From positions 4,402,001-4,466,000 of the forward strand of contig NZ_PJMQ01000001.1 of the NCBI RefSeq assembly GCF_002846335.1: 64,000 nt of DNA. The letters run 5' to 3'. Origin of the DNA: Janthinobacterium sp. 61. Its GTDB lineage: Bacteria; Pseudomonadota; Gammaproteobacteria; Burkholderiales; Burkholderiaceae_D. This document shows, piece by piece, positions 53,058 to 62,980 of this stretch; the first letter of the stretch is position 1, and the number at the start of each line of letters is the position of its first letter. Both the position numbers and the translations under genes were made by a program. Under the pieces are notes generated by a model. It saw nothing but the letters and a program-made list of their open reading frames with translations. It had not been told where the DNA came from and made no database searches.

Positions 53058-53723
53058 ATGCCCATGCAAAAGAAAATTAAAAAACCCGCCAAAGTCCCCG
53101 TCCACCACGCTCCGCCACCGAACCAGGTACGCATCATCGGCGGCCAGTGGAAGCGCTCCGTGCTGCCTGTTTTGCAGGCACTGGGCTTGCGTCCGACGCC
53201 AGACCGCGTGCGCGAAACCGTGTTCAACTGGATCAACCACTTGCGCGATGGCGACTGGGCCAACGCCCAGGTGCTGGATCTGTTCGCGGGCAGCGGCGCA
53301 CTGGGCTTTGAAGCGGCCAGCCGCGGCGCCGCCGCCGTCACCATGGTCGACACGCATACACCCGTGATCCGCCAGCTGGAAGAGAACAAGACGAAGTTGC
53401 GCGCCGACAACGTGCAGCTGCTGCGCGGCGACGCCCTGCTGACGGCGCAAGGCCTGGCATCGCGCGGCCAGCGTTTCGACCTGATCTTCCTCGACCCGCC
53501 CTACCAGCAGGATTTTCTGGCCAAGATATTGCCCTTGTGCGCCAACTTGCTCAAGGAAGGCGGCATGATTTACGCGGAATCGGGCTTGCCGCTGGTCTTC
53601 GACGACAGCAGCGAATTGGAAAAACCCCAGTGGATGGCGCCGTGGGAAGTCATCCGTGCCGACAAAGCGGGTACCGTTTATTATCATTTGCTAACTTACA
53701 ACAAAGTGACGGCAACTGCCTGA
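53058..53723 (+). CDS. rsmD: 16S rRNA (guanine966-N2)-methyltransferase RsmD
   Basis: A 221-residue class I methyltransferase with motif I VLDLFAGSGALGFEAASRGA and the catalytic motif IV DPPY (FLDPPYQQDF). RVRETVFNWINH before motif I is the RsmD signature. It modifies G966 of 16S rRNA. The Lys-rich N-terminus (MPMQKKIKKPAK) is variable; a second ATG at 53064 is possible. The gene starts right at the edge of structured repeat copy B. coaD follows 100 nt later, the common rsmD-coaD order. Confidence 0.95.
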   Translation: MPMQKKIKKPAKVPVHHAPPPNQVRIIGGQWKRSVLPVLQALGLRPTPDRVRETVFNWINHLRDGDWANAQVLDLFAGSGALGFEAASRGAAAVTMVDTHTPVIRQLEENKTKLRADNVQLLRGDALLTAQGLASRGQRFDLIFLDPPYQQDFLAKILPLCANLLKEGGMIYAESGLPLVFDDSSELEKPQWMAPWEVIRADKAGTVYYHLLTYNKVTATA

Positions 53724-53814
53724 ATCTGCCTATAAATGAGGCAAAAAGGCTCCCTGGCCCGAGGCGCAGCACCAATTTCAGGCATAATGCCCGTCTATAT
53801 TGGTGCATCGTTAG

Positions 53815-54321
<507 letters not shown>

Positions 54322-54335
54322 GTTAGAGTGAAATC

Positions 54336-54602
54336 ATGGCATTACTGATCACAGACGAATGCATCAATTGCGACATTTGCGAGCCCGAGTGCCCGAATGA
54401 CGCGATCTACATGGGTGCAGAAATCTACGAAATCGATCCCAACAAGTGCACCGAATGCGTGGGGCATTTTGACGAGCCGCAATGCCAGCAAGTGTGCCCC
54501 GTCAGCTGCATCCCCTTCAATCCCGCCTGGCGCGAAAGCCCGGAGCAATTGATGGCCAAGTACGAACGCCTGCAGGCGGAACTGCCTGCGGCCAAGGCCT
54601 AA
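54336..54602 (+). CDS. YfhL-type 2[4Fe-4S] ferredoxin
   Basis: An 88-residue ferredoxin with cluster motif 1 CINCDICEPECP and motif 2 CTECVGHFDEPQCQQVCP. The longer spacing in the second motif and the C-terminal extension (WRESPEQLMAKYERLQAEL) match the YfhL/Alvin family. Electron carrier; partner enzyme unknown. Co-directional with coaD at 14 nt spacing, probably in the same transcript. Confidence 0.94.
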   Translation: MALLITDECINCDICEPECPNDAIYMGAEIYEIDPNKCTECVGHFDEPQCQQVCPVSCIPFNPAWRESPEQLMAKYERLQAELPAAKA

Positions 54603-54708
54603 GCGCTCTTCGTCCTCCTCACCGCCGCCCCGCGCGGCCCTCTTTTGCCAACTGTTCTACACTGTGTGCTGACTTATCCACAGCCCATGGTTTCCACGGA
54701 GGTAGAAG

Positions 54709-55305
54709 ATGCAAATAAGCACATCCCGTTTGGGCCGCACCCTGGCTTGTGCCTGCCTGTGCGCCGGCCTGGCGCAAGCGGCGCTGGCCATTGAGGTAGG
54801 CGGCGTCAAGCTGGACGACACGGTGCAACTGGCCAGCCGCGAATTGAAACTCAACGGCGCAGGCGTGCGCTACAAGGTCATCTTCAAGGTCTACACGATT
54901 GCGCTGTACCTGCCGGAAAAGAAAACTCAGCTGGCCGACATCCTGGCGCTGCCCGGGCCGCGCCGTCTCGAAATCGTCATGTTGCGCGACATCACTTCCG
55001 ACGAGCTGGGTCTAGCCTTCATGCAAGGCTTGAAGCGCAGTTCCGACCAGGCCGACCGCACGCGCCTGCTGAGCCAGACGATGCAGTTCGGCGCCATGTT
55101 CGCCATGGTGCCCGGCCTGAAAAAGGGTGACATCCTGACGGTGGACTGGCTGCCGGAAGAGGGAACCCTGTGCAAGCTGAATGGCAAGCAGGTGGGCGAC
55201 ACGGTACCGGAACTGGCCTTTTACAATGCGCTGCTGAAGATCTGGATCGGCGCCCATCCGGCCGACACCTTGTTGCGCGCCCATTTGCTGGGCGACGTGG
55301 CCTGA
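54709..55305 (+). CDS. Chalcone isomerase-like periplasmic protein
   Basis: A 198-residue protein with a signal peptide (LACACLCAGLAQAALAIE) and a chalcone-isomerase-like fold (PF16036 type): VGGVKLDDTVQLASRELKLNGAGVRYKVIFKVYTIALYLPEK, MLRDITSD and FAMVPGLKKGDILTVDWLP region. Bacterial members lack known chalcone isomerase activity; role unknown. GGAGG precedes the ATG by 8 nt. An isolated exact DnaA box (54674-54682) lies in its upstream region. Confidence 0.87.
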   Translation: MQISTSRLGRTLACACLCAGLAQAALAIEVGGVKLDDTVQLASRELKLNGAGVRYKVIFKVYTIALYLPEKKTQLADILALPGPRRLEIVMLRDITSDELGLAFMQGLKRSSDQADRTRLLSQTMQFGAMFAMVPGLKKGDILTVDWLPEEGTLCKLNGKQVGDTVPELAFYNALLKIWIGAHPADTLLRAHLLGDVA

Positions 55306-55321
55306 ACAAAAACGCGGGCGT

Positions 55322-55346
55322 AAAAAAAGCCGGCTCACGCCGGCTT
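55322..55346 (-). terminator. Terminator of the small membrane protein gene
   Basis: AAGCCGGC (55327-55334) pairs with GCCGGCTT (55339-55346), with a run of T on the minus strand (complement of 55322-55328). It lies between two convergent genes. Confidence 0.87.
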
Positions 55347-55369
55347 GTCATGCTGCAACCGTTTATCAC

Positions 55370-55675
55370 TCAGGCGCGCGTCGACAGGGCGCGCAATTCG
55401 GCGGCATTGCTGGGCGACACGCCATCCATCTTGCCCAAGGTGCGTTTCAAAGCTTGCGCTTCGCGCATCTGCTGGCGCGCCAGGCGCTCTTCGCGGCTCA
55501 GCTTGGGACGCACCACCAGCACCATGGCGCGGGCGATACCCACCAGCAAAGGCTTGAACAGCAGGGCGAAGGCGCCCACGGCCACGATCACCAGCACGAG
55601 TTGCAGGGCGTTCAGCAGGGAAATCTCCAGCACGGGTGCGGATACTGCGTATAGGGCGGAGGCGAAGGTAGACAT
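55370..55675 (-). CDS. Small inner-membrane protein of unknown function
   Basis: A 101-residue protein with one strong hydrophobic segment (LLNALQLVLVIVAVGAFALLFKPLLVGIARAMVLVV region) followed by a basic, charged tail (RPKLSREERLARQQMREAQALKRTLGKMDG region). I do not recognise the family. The start MSTFASALYA at 55675 avoids an unlikely extension over an AT-rich promoter region. Terminator at 55322-55346. Confidence 0.65.
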   Translation of the reverse strand: MSTFASALYAVSAPVLEISLLNALQLVLVIVAVGAFALLFKPLLVGIARAMVLVVRPKLSREERLARQQMREAQALKRTLGKMDGVSPSNAAELRALSTRA

Positions 55676-55867
55676 ACTGTTCCAGTGCATTATAGAATTT
55701 GCCAGTACTATAGTGCAGTGCAACATATAAATCTAATTCCATTTCTTGATACCAATTATATGAATCGTGAATGGAAAACTGTAATATTTTTTGACGAGTG
55801 AAAATATTCGCGTCCGGCGCGGTTTACACTCTTAAGTAATCAATTCAACTTTTATCTTGGGCTTTCC

Positions 55868-56848
55868 ATGAGTTTTCTGACGCTGGATCTGAACTTGCTG
55901 CGTGTTTTCGACGCCGTCATGACGGAACAAAACCTGACGCGCGCAGCCGGCCACCTGGCGATGACGCAGCCGGCGGTATCGAACGCCATCAAACGCCTGC
56001 GCGAGAGCCTGGGTGACGAATTGCTGATCCGCACGGCCTATGGCGTGAAACCCACGCCCCGTGCCGAAGCGCTGTGGCCGTCCGTGCGCTCGGCCCTGGC
56101 CAGCCTGGAAGCGGCCGTCACGCCGGAAACCTTCGACGTGTCGAAGACGCATGCCACCTTCCGCATGGCCATGGCCGATGCGACGGCCGCCTTCTGGCTG
56201 CCCTCGCTGATGCGTTCGATCGAACGGGAAGCACCGGGCGTCAACGTGCGCATGATGCCGCTGACCACGCGTGAACCGCGGCCCATGTTGCTACGCGGCG
56301 ATATCGACCTGGCCGTGGGCTTCTTTCCCGGCGTGGCGGCGCAATTGTCGAGCGAAACGGGTTCGCCCATCCGCCACGAGCGCCTGTATTCCGGCAAGTA
56401 TGTATGCGTGATGCGGCGCGGTCACCCGCTGGCCGACAAGGAATTGACCTTGGATAACTATTGCGCGGCAAACCATTTATTGGTGAGCTTTTCCGGCCGC
56501 GCGCATGGCTTGATCGACGAAGCGCTGTCACAGATCCACCGCGAACGACGCATCTTGCTGACGGTCAACCAGTTCTTCACGGCCGGACGGGTAGTGGCCA
56601 ATTCCGACCTGATCACCGTCTTGCCGCGCCACCTGATCGCCTCGACGGGCATGACGGAGTCCCTGCTGTACAAGGATTTGCCATTGACCCTGCCGGCGGT
56701 CCACCTGGACATGCTGTGGCACGAACGCGACGCGCGCAGCCCTGCCCACAAATGGCTGCGTAATCATCTGGAAAGCATGAACACGCCCACTTTGCGCACG
56801 GCCACGGCGGCAGGCGGCGGCGTAGCGCCCAAACCGCATATTGAATAA
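55868..56848 (+). CDS. LysR family transcriptional regulator (NodD/SyrM-like group)
   Basis: A 326-residue LysR protein starting FLTLDLNLLRVFDAVMTEQNLTRAAGHLAMTQPAVSNAIKRLRE, the DLNLLRVFDA form typical of the NodD/LeuO/YbeF branch. The effector domain begins FRMAMADATAAFWLPSLM. No divergent target gene is obvious: upstream is an AT-rich gap of about 190 nt with an AATATTTT/AAAATATT inverted repeat (55783-55808). Ends at a bidirectional terminator shared with the chemoreceptor gene. Confidence 0.9.
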   Translation: MSFLTLDLNLLRVFDAVMTEQNLTRAAGHLAMTQPAVSNAIKRLRESLGDELLIRTAYGVKPTPRAEALWPSVRSALASLEAAVTPETFDVSKTHATFRMAMADATAAFWLPSLMRSIEREAPGVNVRMMPLTTREPRPMLLRGDIDLAVGFFPGVAAQLSSETGSPIRHERLYSGKYVCVMRRGHPLADKELTLDNYCAANHLLVSFSGRAHGLIDEALSQIHRERRILLTVNQFFTAGRVVANSDLITVLPRHLIASTGMTESLLYKDLPLTLPAVHLDMLWHERDARSPAHKWLRNHLESMNTPTLRTATAAGGGVAPKPHIE

Positions 56849-56866
56849 ATTATCTGCCAGCACCAG

Positions 56867-56901
56867 AAAAAAACGCCTGATGAATCATCAGGCGTTTTTT
56901 T
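56867..56901. terminator. Bidirectional terminator between LysR and chemoreceptor genes
   Basis: CGCCTGATGA (56874-56883) and TCATCAGGCG (56885-56894) form a long stem flanked by A-run and T-run, serving both convergent genes. Confidence 0.88.
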
Positions 56902-58461
56902 TCATGCGTGGCTGCTGGAGCGATAACCAATTCTGAACCCGCCCCAGTGCTTGCCATCGACGTGAATCGGCACGGATAAATCGTGCATGACTTCGCCCGT
57001 GTCGCGTTTATAGGTCTGCAACAGGAAGGGCTTGGTATTGCTGCCGCAGCGCGCCCCCGTACGGTCGCTGAAGATGCGCTTGGTGCGGTTATTCACCATA
57101 TCGATGGCATAGTCGCCCGTCAGCGGCTGGGAAAACTTCTTGTTGTGCGTTGGAAAGTATCCATTGTTGTCGACGGCGCCCGCATACGCCAGATGGGGCA
57201 GGGCGGCCAGCAGGCCTTCCTGCAGGTCGGGCAGCACCTTGTCCGTAAACGCGTCGAACTTCGTGTTGTGCTTGGGCGGATTGGTGTTCGGGATGGGGCG
57301 GTAGTGGCGGTCGAACAGGGCTTCGCGCGTAATGCGCCCCGAAGCGATGGCTTGCTCGAACAGTTTGCCCACATCCCGCGCGGCGCGCTGAGCCGCCTCG
57401 CGGATCTCGTCGTGCGGCGTGGCCACGCTCGATTCACCGAGGGCGCTGGCGATTACTTCAGCGCGCTCGGCCAGGGCCATGGCCGACTGCGTGGCGCGTG
57501 GCAATTCGGCATTCGTCGACAGCATGCTGTCGCGGATTTGCAGGATGGCGTCGGCGATCAGCTGCGTGGTGTCGACATGTTCGCGCGAGGCGCGGGCAAT
57601 TTGCCCGATAGCGTCTTCCGATACGCCCGACGATTCTTCGATGTGGCTGAGCGAGGCATGCACGCTTTCCACATTGCGCGCCGCTTCCGTCACGCCCGCC
57701 GCCAGTGAACTCATGCCACGTGCCGCTTTTTCTGACTGTTCATTGATTTCGCGCACCATCACGCTGATTTCATCGGAGGCTTCCTTGGTGCGCTGCGCCA
57801 GTTGCCGCACTTCACCGGCCACCACGGCAAAACCGCGTCCATGTTCACCGGCGCGCGCGGCCTCGATGGCGGCGTTCAGCGCCAGCAAGTTGGTGCGCGC
57901 GGAAATATCGGAAATGGCTTCCGTAAAACCTGTGATGCGTTTGGATTTTTCCTGCAAGCTCAGCATTGTGCTGGAGGCGCCTTGCGCTTCTTCGCGTGCG
58001 TTATTGATGCGGCGCAAGCCCTGATCCACTTCGGCCCGTGCCGCCACGCTTTCCACGCGCACGCCAGCGGCTACCTTGGCGGCCCGTTCCGCGTTGGCGG
58101 CAATCTTTTCAGTCATCATGGCATTTTGTGCGGAACTGTCGGCGATGTCGCTTGCCGTGCGCACATCGAGTTCCACCTTCTGTTTGACGGAATCGACAAA
58201 ATACGAGGTTTCCGCCGCGCCTATCATGATGGCATCGATGGCGTTGCCCACCGTATCGGCGAACTGGTGCAAGCCCGGCTCGGCGCGCCGACGGCTGGCG
58301 AACGCCAGCAGCGCGGCGCCAATGGCGGCCGCCACGCAGGCAATCAGATAAGGATGATCGCCGCCCGATAGCAGCAGCAGATAGGCCAGGCAACAGGCAA
58401 CGGCCATGGCCAGGATCGTGAATACAAAGAAACGCACCAGCTGATGCTGCAACTGCTTCAT
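56902..58461 (-). CDS. Methyl-accepting chemotaxis protein with C-terminal Cache-like domain
   Basis: A 519-residue receptor. Two closely spaced membrane helices near the N-terminus ([25 protein letters not shown] and [17 protein letters not shown]) leave almost no periplasmic domain. The cytoplasmic signalling tip [21 protein letters not shown] is intact. The last about 150 residues ([44 protein letters not shown]) look like a Cache/PAS-type sensor placed after the signalling domain, so sensing is probably cytoplasmic. Start 58461 ([12 protein letters not shown]). The 200-nt leader is full of hairpins. Confidence 0.88.
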   Translation of the reverse strand: MKQLQHQLVRFFVFTILAMAVACCLAYLLLLSGGDHPYLIACVAAAIGAALLAFASRRRAEPGLHQFADTVGNAIDAIMIGAAETSYFVDSVKQKVELDVRTASDIADSSAQNAMMTEKIAANAERAAKVAAGVRVESVAARAEVDQGLRRINNAREEAQGASSTMLSLQEKSKRITGFTEAISDISARTNLLALNAAIEAARAGEHGRGFAVVAGEVRQLAQRTKEASDEISVMVREINEQSEKAARGMSSLAAGVTEAARNVESVHASLSHIEESSGVSEDAIGQIARASREHVDTTQLIADAILQIRDSMLSTNAELPRATQSAMALAERAEVIASALGESSVATPHDEIREAAQRAARDVGKLFEQAIASGRITREALFDRHYRPIPNTNPPKHNTKFDAFTDKVLPDLQEGLLAALPHLAYAGAVDNNGYFPTHNKKFSQPLTGDYAIDMVNNRTKRIFSDRTGARCGSNTKPFLLQTYKRDTGEVMHDLSVPIHVDGKHWGGFRIGYRSSSHA

Positions 58462-58485
58462 TTGTCCCCCGCTGCGCGAACCCGT

Positions 58486-58615
58486 CACGTCCCCGCGGGG
58501 ACGTGCTGTAACCGTATGCGGGTGGGCACGATTGCCCACCTTGCACCCTGAACGTAACGTCTGCGCGGCGTTTCAGGCGGCTACCGGGTAGCAGAATTGT
58601 AGTTCCACCCTACAA
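58486..58615 (-). promoter_or_regulatory. Hairpin-rich leader of the chemoreceptor gene
   Basis: Four perfect inverted repeats lie in 130 nt upstream of the start at 58461: CACGTCCCCGCGGGGACGTG (58486-58505), GGTGGGCACGATTGCCCACC (58521-58540), GCTACC-G-GGTAGC (58580-58592) and TTGTAG-N7-CTACAA (58597-58615). This could be a structured 5' leader with regulatory function; it does not match a riboswitch class I can recall. Confidence 0.55.
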
Positions 58616-58663
58616 CATTTGTTCCGATAGCTCAATCAGAAAAGTGGGCTGGCTACACCGAGG

Positions 58664-59125
58664 TCACTTAATTGGCAATTTGGTGGTGTTTTTGACCTCT
58701 TCCATGACGGCATAAGTGTGGGTTTCCCGCACACCTTTCTGCAGCAAGGTCTTGCCGAGGAATTCGCGGTAGGCAGCCATGTCCTTGACACGTGCCTTGA
58801 CCAGGTAATCGAAACCGCCCGCCACCATATGACATTCCAGTACCTCTGGAATGATTTGTACGCTATGCTTGAAGGCGTCGAACACTTCCGGCGTCGTGCG
58901 ATCGAGCACCACTTCGATGAACACCAGCAGCGAGACGTCGAGCAGTTGCGGGTTCAACTGGGCCGTATAGCCCATGATGTAACCGGATTCGTGCAACTTG
59001 CGCACGCGCTCCAGGCAGGCGGCAGGCGACAGGTTCACGCGCGCGGCCAGCTCCACATTGCTGATGCGTCCATCACTCTGCAATTCCATCAAGATTTTCT
59101 TACTGATCTTGTCCAGCATTACCAT
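58664..59125 (-). CDS. Lrp/AsnC family regulator, probable putA activator
   Basis: A 153-residue Lrp-type regulator: HTH LDKISKKILMELQSDGRISNVELAARVNLSPAACLERVRKLHESG and the RAM domain ECHMVAGGFDYLVKARVKDMAAYREFLG. Divergent from putA, matching the PutR/BkdR-like arrangement in which an Lrp homologue activates proline catabolism. Start is either 59125 (MVMLDKIS) or 59119 (MLDKIS); a GGGGG stretch suits the latter. Confidence 0.9.
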   Translation of the reverse strand: MVMLDKISKKILMELQSDGRISNVELAARVNLSPAACLERVRKLHESGYIMGYTAQLNPQLLDVSLLVFIEVVLDRTTPEVFDAFKHSVQIIPEVLECHMVAGGFDYLVKARVKDMAAYREFLGKTLLQKGVRETHTYAVMEEVKNTTKLPIK

Positions 59126-59326
59126 CACCCCCAAATTAATATTATTTGGTTAAATTGTCGCATCAAAAACTATCTATTGCTAGCCCCCTGTATTACCAGA
59201 ATTAATCCATAAGAATCCCCTTTACAATCGAATCATCTTAACGTCCGACTTTCTGTATTTTTTTGCACCAAAAAAGAGCAAGAATTACGTCAGTTTTCGT
59301 CCCCTTTTTCCTTGTAAAGAGCACTT

Positions 59327-62300
59327 ATGCACCCTGCAGGCCCCTCGGCTTTTACCCCGATTCCTTTTGCTGCGTTCCAGGCGGAAATCCTGCCCGAAGC
59401 GACACCACAACGCGCCGCCATCACCGCCGCCTATAGGCGCGATGAGGTTTCAGCCGTGCAGTGGCTGTTGCAACAAGTCCGCCCCAGCAGTACCGAAACG
59501 ACGGCCGAGGGACAAGCGCTGGCGCACCGCCTGGTCTCGAACGTGCGCCAAAAACGCACGCGCGCATCGGGCGTCGATGCACTGATGCACGAGTTCTCGC
59601 TGTCGTCGGAAGAGGGTGTTGCATTGATGTGTCTGGCTGAAGCGCTGTTGCGTATACCCGACAGTCAAACGGCCGACCGCCTGATCGCCGACAAAATCAG
59701 CAAGGGCGACTGGCGCAAGCATCTGGGCGAATCGCCGTCACTGTTCGTCAATGCCGCCACCTGGGGCTTGCTGATCACGGGAAAACTGGTCAGTACCAGC
59801 AGCGAATCGGGCCTCGGTTCGGCCATGACCAAGCTCATCGCCAAGGGCGGCGAACCGCTGATACGCAAGGGCGTCGACCTGGCCATGCGCATGCTGGGCA
59901 ACCAGTTCGTGACGGGCCAGACCATCGAGGAAGCGTTGAAAAACAGCCGCGAGAATGAAACGCGCGGCTACCGTTACTCGTACGACATGCTGGGCGAGGC
60001 TGCCCTGACACAGCAGGATGCGGCCAATTACTACGCCTCATACGAAACGGCAATCCATGCCATCGGCAAGGCCTCGAACGGGCGCGGCATTCGCAACGGC
60101 CCCGGCATTTCCGTGAAACTGTCGGCCCTGCACGCGCGCTACAGCCGCGCCCAGCGCGCCCGCGTCATGGAAGAATTGCTGCCGAAAGTCAAAGCGCTGC
60201 TGCTGCTGGCCAAACAGTACAACATCGGCTTCAACATCGATGCGGAAGAAACAGACCGCCTGGAACTGTCGCTCGACCTGATGGAAGCACTGGCCTTCGA
60301 TGCGGACCTGGCCGGCTTCGACGGCATCGGCTACGTGGTGCAGGCGTATCAAAAGCGCTGCCCCTTCGCCATCGATTTCCTGATCGACCTGGCGCGCCGC
60401 AGCGGCCGCAAGTTCATGGTGCGCCTGGTCAAGGGCGCGTACTGGGATGCGGAAGTCAAACGTGCGCAAGTCGATGGCCAGGAAGGCTATCCCGTCTACA
60501 CGCGCAAGGTTTACACGGACGTCTCTTACCTCGTGTGCGCGCAAAAACTGCTGGCTGCCAGCAGCCTGATCTATCCACAATTTGCCACGCACAACGCGCA
60601 AACCCTGTCGACCATTTATACCTGGGCGAAGCGCGATGGCATTACCGACTACGAATTCCAGTGCCTGCACGGCATGGGCGAAACCCTGTACGACCAGGTC
60701 GTCGGCCCCGACAACCTGGACAAGCCGTGCCGCATCTACGCTCCCGTCGGCTCGCACGAAACCCTGCTGGCCTACCTGGTGCGCCGCTTGCTGGAAAACG
60801 GCGCCAACTCGTCGTTCGTCAACCAGATCGTCGACGAAAGCGTGGCCATCGATAGCCTGATCCGCGACCCCCTGGAGCTGGCGCGCCTGCAGGGCGGCTT
60901 GCCGCACCCCTCGATTCCACTGCCACTGGACATGTTTGGCAGCGAGCGCAAGAACTCGGCCGGCCTGGACCTGTCGAATGAAGACACCTTGCGCACCCTG
61001 GCCACCGGCTTGGCGCAGCAGCAGCAATGGCAGGCAGCGCCGCTGATCGACGGCGCCGTCAGCCTGAATGGCCCCGCGCACATGCTGCACAATCCGGCCC
61101 AGCACGACGATGTCGTGGGCAAAGTCATGGAAGCCGGTCCGGCCGACGTGGAAACGGCGCTGGCCAGCGCCAGCGCGTACGCCATGGACTGGCAAACAAC
61201 GGAACCGTCGATCCGCGCACAAGCATTACAACGCGCGGCCGACCTGTTCGAAGAGCACCATATCGAGCTGATGGCCCTGGCCGTGCGTGAGGCAGGCAAG
61301 TCCTTGCCGAACGCAATCGCCGAAATCCGCGAAGCCGTCGACTTCCTGCGCTACTACGCGGCGCAGGTGGAACACGCGCCGGCTACCCTGGCCCTCGGTC
61401 CCGTCACCTGCATCAGCCCGTGGAATTTCCCGCTGGCCATTTTTACGGGCCAGCTGGCCGCCGCGCTGGCGGCAGGCAACGTGGTGCTGGCCAAGCCGGC
61501 CGAGCAAACGCCGCTGATCGCCCACCGCGCCGTGCAACTGCTGCATGCGGCGGGCGTGCCGCGGGGCGCGCTGCAATTTTTGCCCGGTAGCGGCGAAATC
61601 GTTGGCGCCGGCCTGTGCAATGACGCGCGCGTGAAAGGCGTGATTTTCACGGGCTCGACTGAAGTGGCGCAATTGATCAACCGCAACCTGGCCGCGAGGG
61701 CCGTGGCTGAAGGTATCGACATTCCACTGATCGCCGAAACGGGCGGCCAGAATGCACTGATCGTCGATTCGTCCGCCTTGCCGGAACAAGTGGTCCAAGA
61801 CGTGATGTCGTCGGCCTTTGACAGCGCCGGCCAGCGTTGCTCGGCCTTGCGCGTGCTGTTCCTGCAAACGGAAATCGCCGACAAGACCATCCACATGCTC
61901 AAGGGCGCCATGCAGGAATTGCGCGTTGGCAATCCTGACCGCCTGGCCACCGATATCGGTCCCGTCATCGATGCGGAAGCGCAAAGCAATCTGCTGGCGC
62001 ACATCAACAAGATGAAAACCGTGGCTATCGACCATTATTCGCTCGATTTGCCCACCGTCAAAGGCACGTTCGTCGCCCCGACCGTGCTGGAAATCAAGTC
62101 GCTGGCGCAATTGACACAAGAAGTCTTCGGTCCCGTGCTGCACGTGATCCGCTACAAGCGCTCCGAATTGCCGCAACTGGTGCAATCGATCAACGACAGC
62201 GGTTACGGTTTGACCCTGGGCATCCATACGCGCATCGATGAAACCATCGATTTCATCACCAAGCGCGCCCACGTGGGCAATATTTATGTGAACCGCAACA

Positions 62301-62980
62301 TCGTCGGCGCCGTCGTCGGCGTGCAGCCGTTCGGCGGCGAAGGCAAATCGGGAACTGGTCCCAAGGCGGGCGGGCCCCTGTACCTGAAACGCCTGCAGCG
62401 CAATGCGGCGCCCGGCACGCAGCACCAGCGTCAGGCGCCGCCAGCGCTCGACGCGCTGACCGTGTGGGCGAAGATGCATGGCCACGACAAGGTCGAGCAA
62501 CTGGCGCAGGAATACGCGCGCACGACTTTGCTGGGTAGCACCACTGTCTTGCCAGGCCCGACCGGCGAGCGCAATACCCTGAGCTTTGCCGCACGCGGCA
62601 CGATTTTGTGCGCGGCGGCCACTTCCGGCACCTTGATGAACCAGCTGGCAGCAGTCCTGGCCACCGGCAACCTGGCCCTGGTGCTGGCGCAAGCGCTGGA
62701 TCTGATCCCGGGCGACTTGCCGGCAGCGCTGAAGGACCGCATCCAGGTCGTCAGCAGCCTGGATGCGGTCCAGCATGATTTCCAGATCGCCATGATCGAG
62801 CCTGGCCTCGATGGCCAGCTCAAACCGCTGCTGGCGGCCCGGGAAGGGGCCCTGGTGAGCACTATCGCCACCACGCAGGAGGGTGTCATCCCCCTGTGGC
62901 GCCTGGTCGCTGAGCGCGCGCTGTGCGTGAATACAACGGCAGCAGGCGGAAATGCAAGTTTAATGATGCTGAGTGTCTAA
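59327..62980 (+). CDS. putA: Bifunctional proline dehydrogenase / P5C dehydrogenase PutA
   Basis: A 1217-residue enzyme. The proline dehydrogenase barrel spans about residues 170-480 (GFNIDAEETDRLELSLDLM, KFMVRLVKGAYWDAEVKRAQ). The aldehyde dehydrogenase spans about 560-1020 with Glu in IAETGGQNALIVD, Cys in DSAGQRCSALRVLF and GGEGKSGTGPKAGG. A C-terminal extension of about 180 residues resembles a degenerate aldehyde dehydrogenase fold. The ribbon-helix-helix DNA-binding domain of E. coli PutA (1320 residues) is absent, so it cannot self-repress. The divergent Lrp-type gene is the likely regulator. Confidence 0.95.
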   Translation: MHPAGPSAFTPIPFAAFQAEILPEATPQRAAITAAYRRDEVSAVQWLLQQVRPSSTETTAEGQALAHRLVSNVRQKRTRASGVDALMHEFSLSSEEGVALMCLAEALLRIPDSQTADRLIADKISKGDWRKHLGESPSLFVNAATWGLLITGKLVSTSSESGLGSAMTKLIAKGGEPLIRKGVDLAMRMLGNQFVTGQTIEEALKNSRENETRGYRYSYDMLGEAALTQQDAANYYASYETAIHAIGKASNGRGIRNGPGISVKLSALHARYSRAQRARVMEELLPKVKALLLLAKQYNIGFNIDAEETDRLELSLDLMEALAFDADLAGFDGIGYVVQAYQKRCPFAIDFLIDLARRSGRKFMVRLVKGAYWDAEVKRAQVDGQEGYPVYTRKVYTDVSYLVCAQKLLAASSLIYPQFATHNAQTLSTIYTWAKRDGITDYEFQCLHGMGETLYDQVVGPDNLDKPCRIYAPVGSHETLLAYLVRRLLENGANSSFVNQIVDESVAIDSLIRDPLELARLQGGLPHPSIPLPLDMFGSERKNSAGLDLSNEDTLRTLATGLAQQQQWQAAPLIDGAVSLNGPAHMLHNPAQHDDVVGKVMEAGPADVETALASASAYAMDWQTTEPSIRAQALQRAADLFEEHHIELMALAVREAGKSLPNAIAEIREAVDFLRYYAAQVEHAPATLALGPVTCISPWNFPLAIFTGQLAAALAAGNVVLAKPAEQTPLIAHRAVQLLHAAGVPRGALQFLPGSGEIVGAGLCNDARVKGVIFTGSTEVAQLINRNLAARAVAEGIDIPLIAETGGQNALIVDSSALPEQVVQDVMSSAFDSAGQRCSALRVLFLQTEIADKTIHMLKGAMQELRVGNPDRLATDIGPVIDAEAQSNLLAHINKMKTVAIDHYSLDLPTVKGTFVAPTVLEIKSLAQLTQEVFGPVLHVIRYKRSELPQLVQSINDSGYGLTLGIHTRIDETIDFITKRAHVGNIYVNRNIVGAVVGVQPFGGEGKSGTGPKAGGPLYLKRLQRNAAPGTQHQRQAPPALDALTVWAKMHGHDKVEQLAQEYARTTLLGSTTVLPGPTGERNTLSFAARGTILCAAATSGTLMNQLAAVLATGNLALVLAQALDLIPGDLPAALKDRIQVVSSLDAVQHDFQIAMIEPGLDGQLKPLLAAREGALVSTIATTQEGVIPLWRLVAERALCVNTTAAGGNASLMMLSV

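Noticed and set aside
52974..53687. Minus-strand frame of 237 residues opposite rsmD
   Set aside because: Antisense to the RsmD motifs; its last residues are a translation of structured repeat copy B, and a similar tail appears in the frame at 16229-16429 over copy A.
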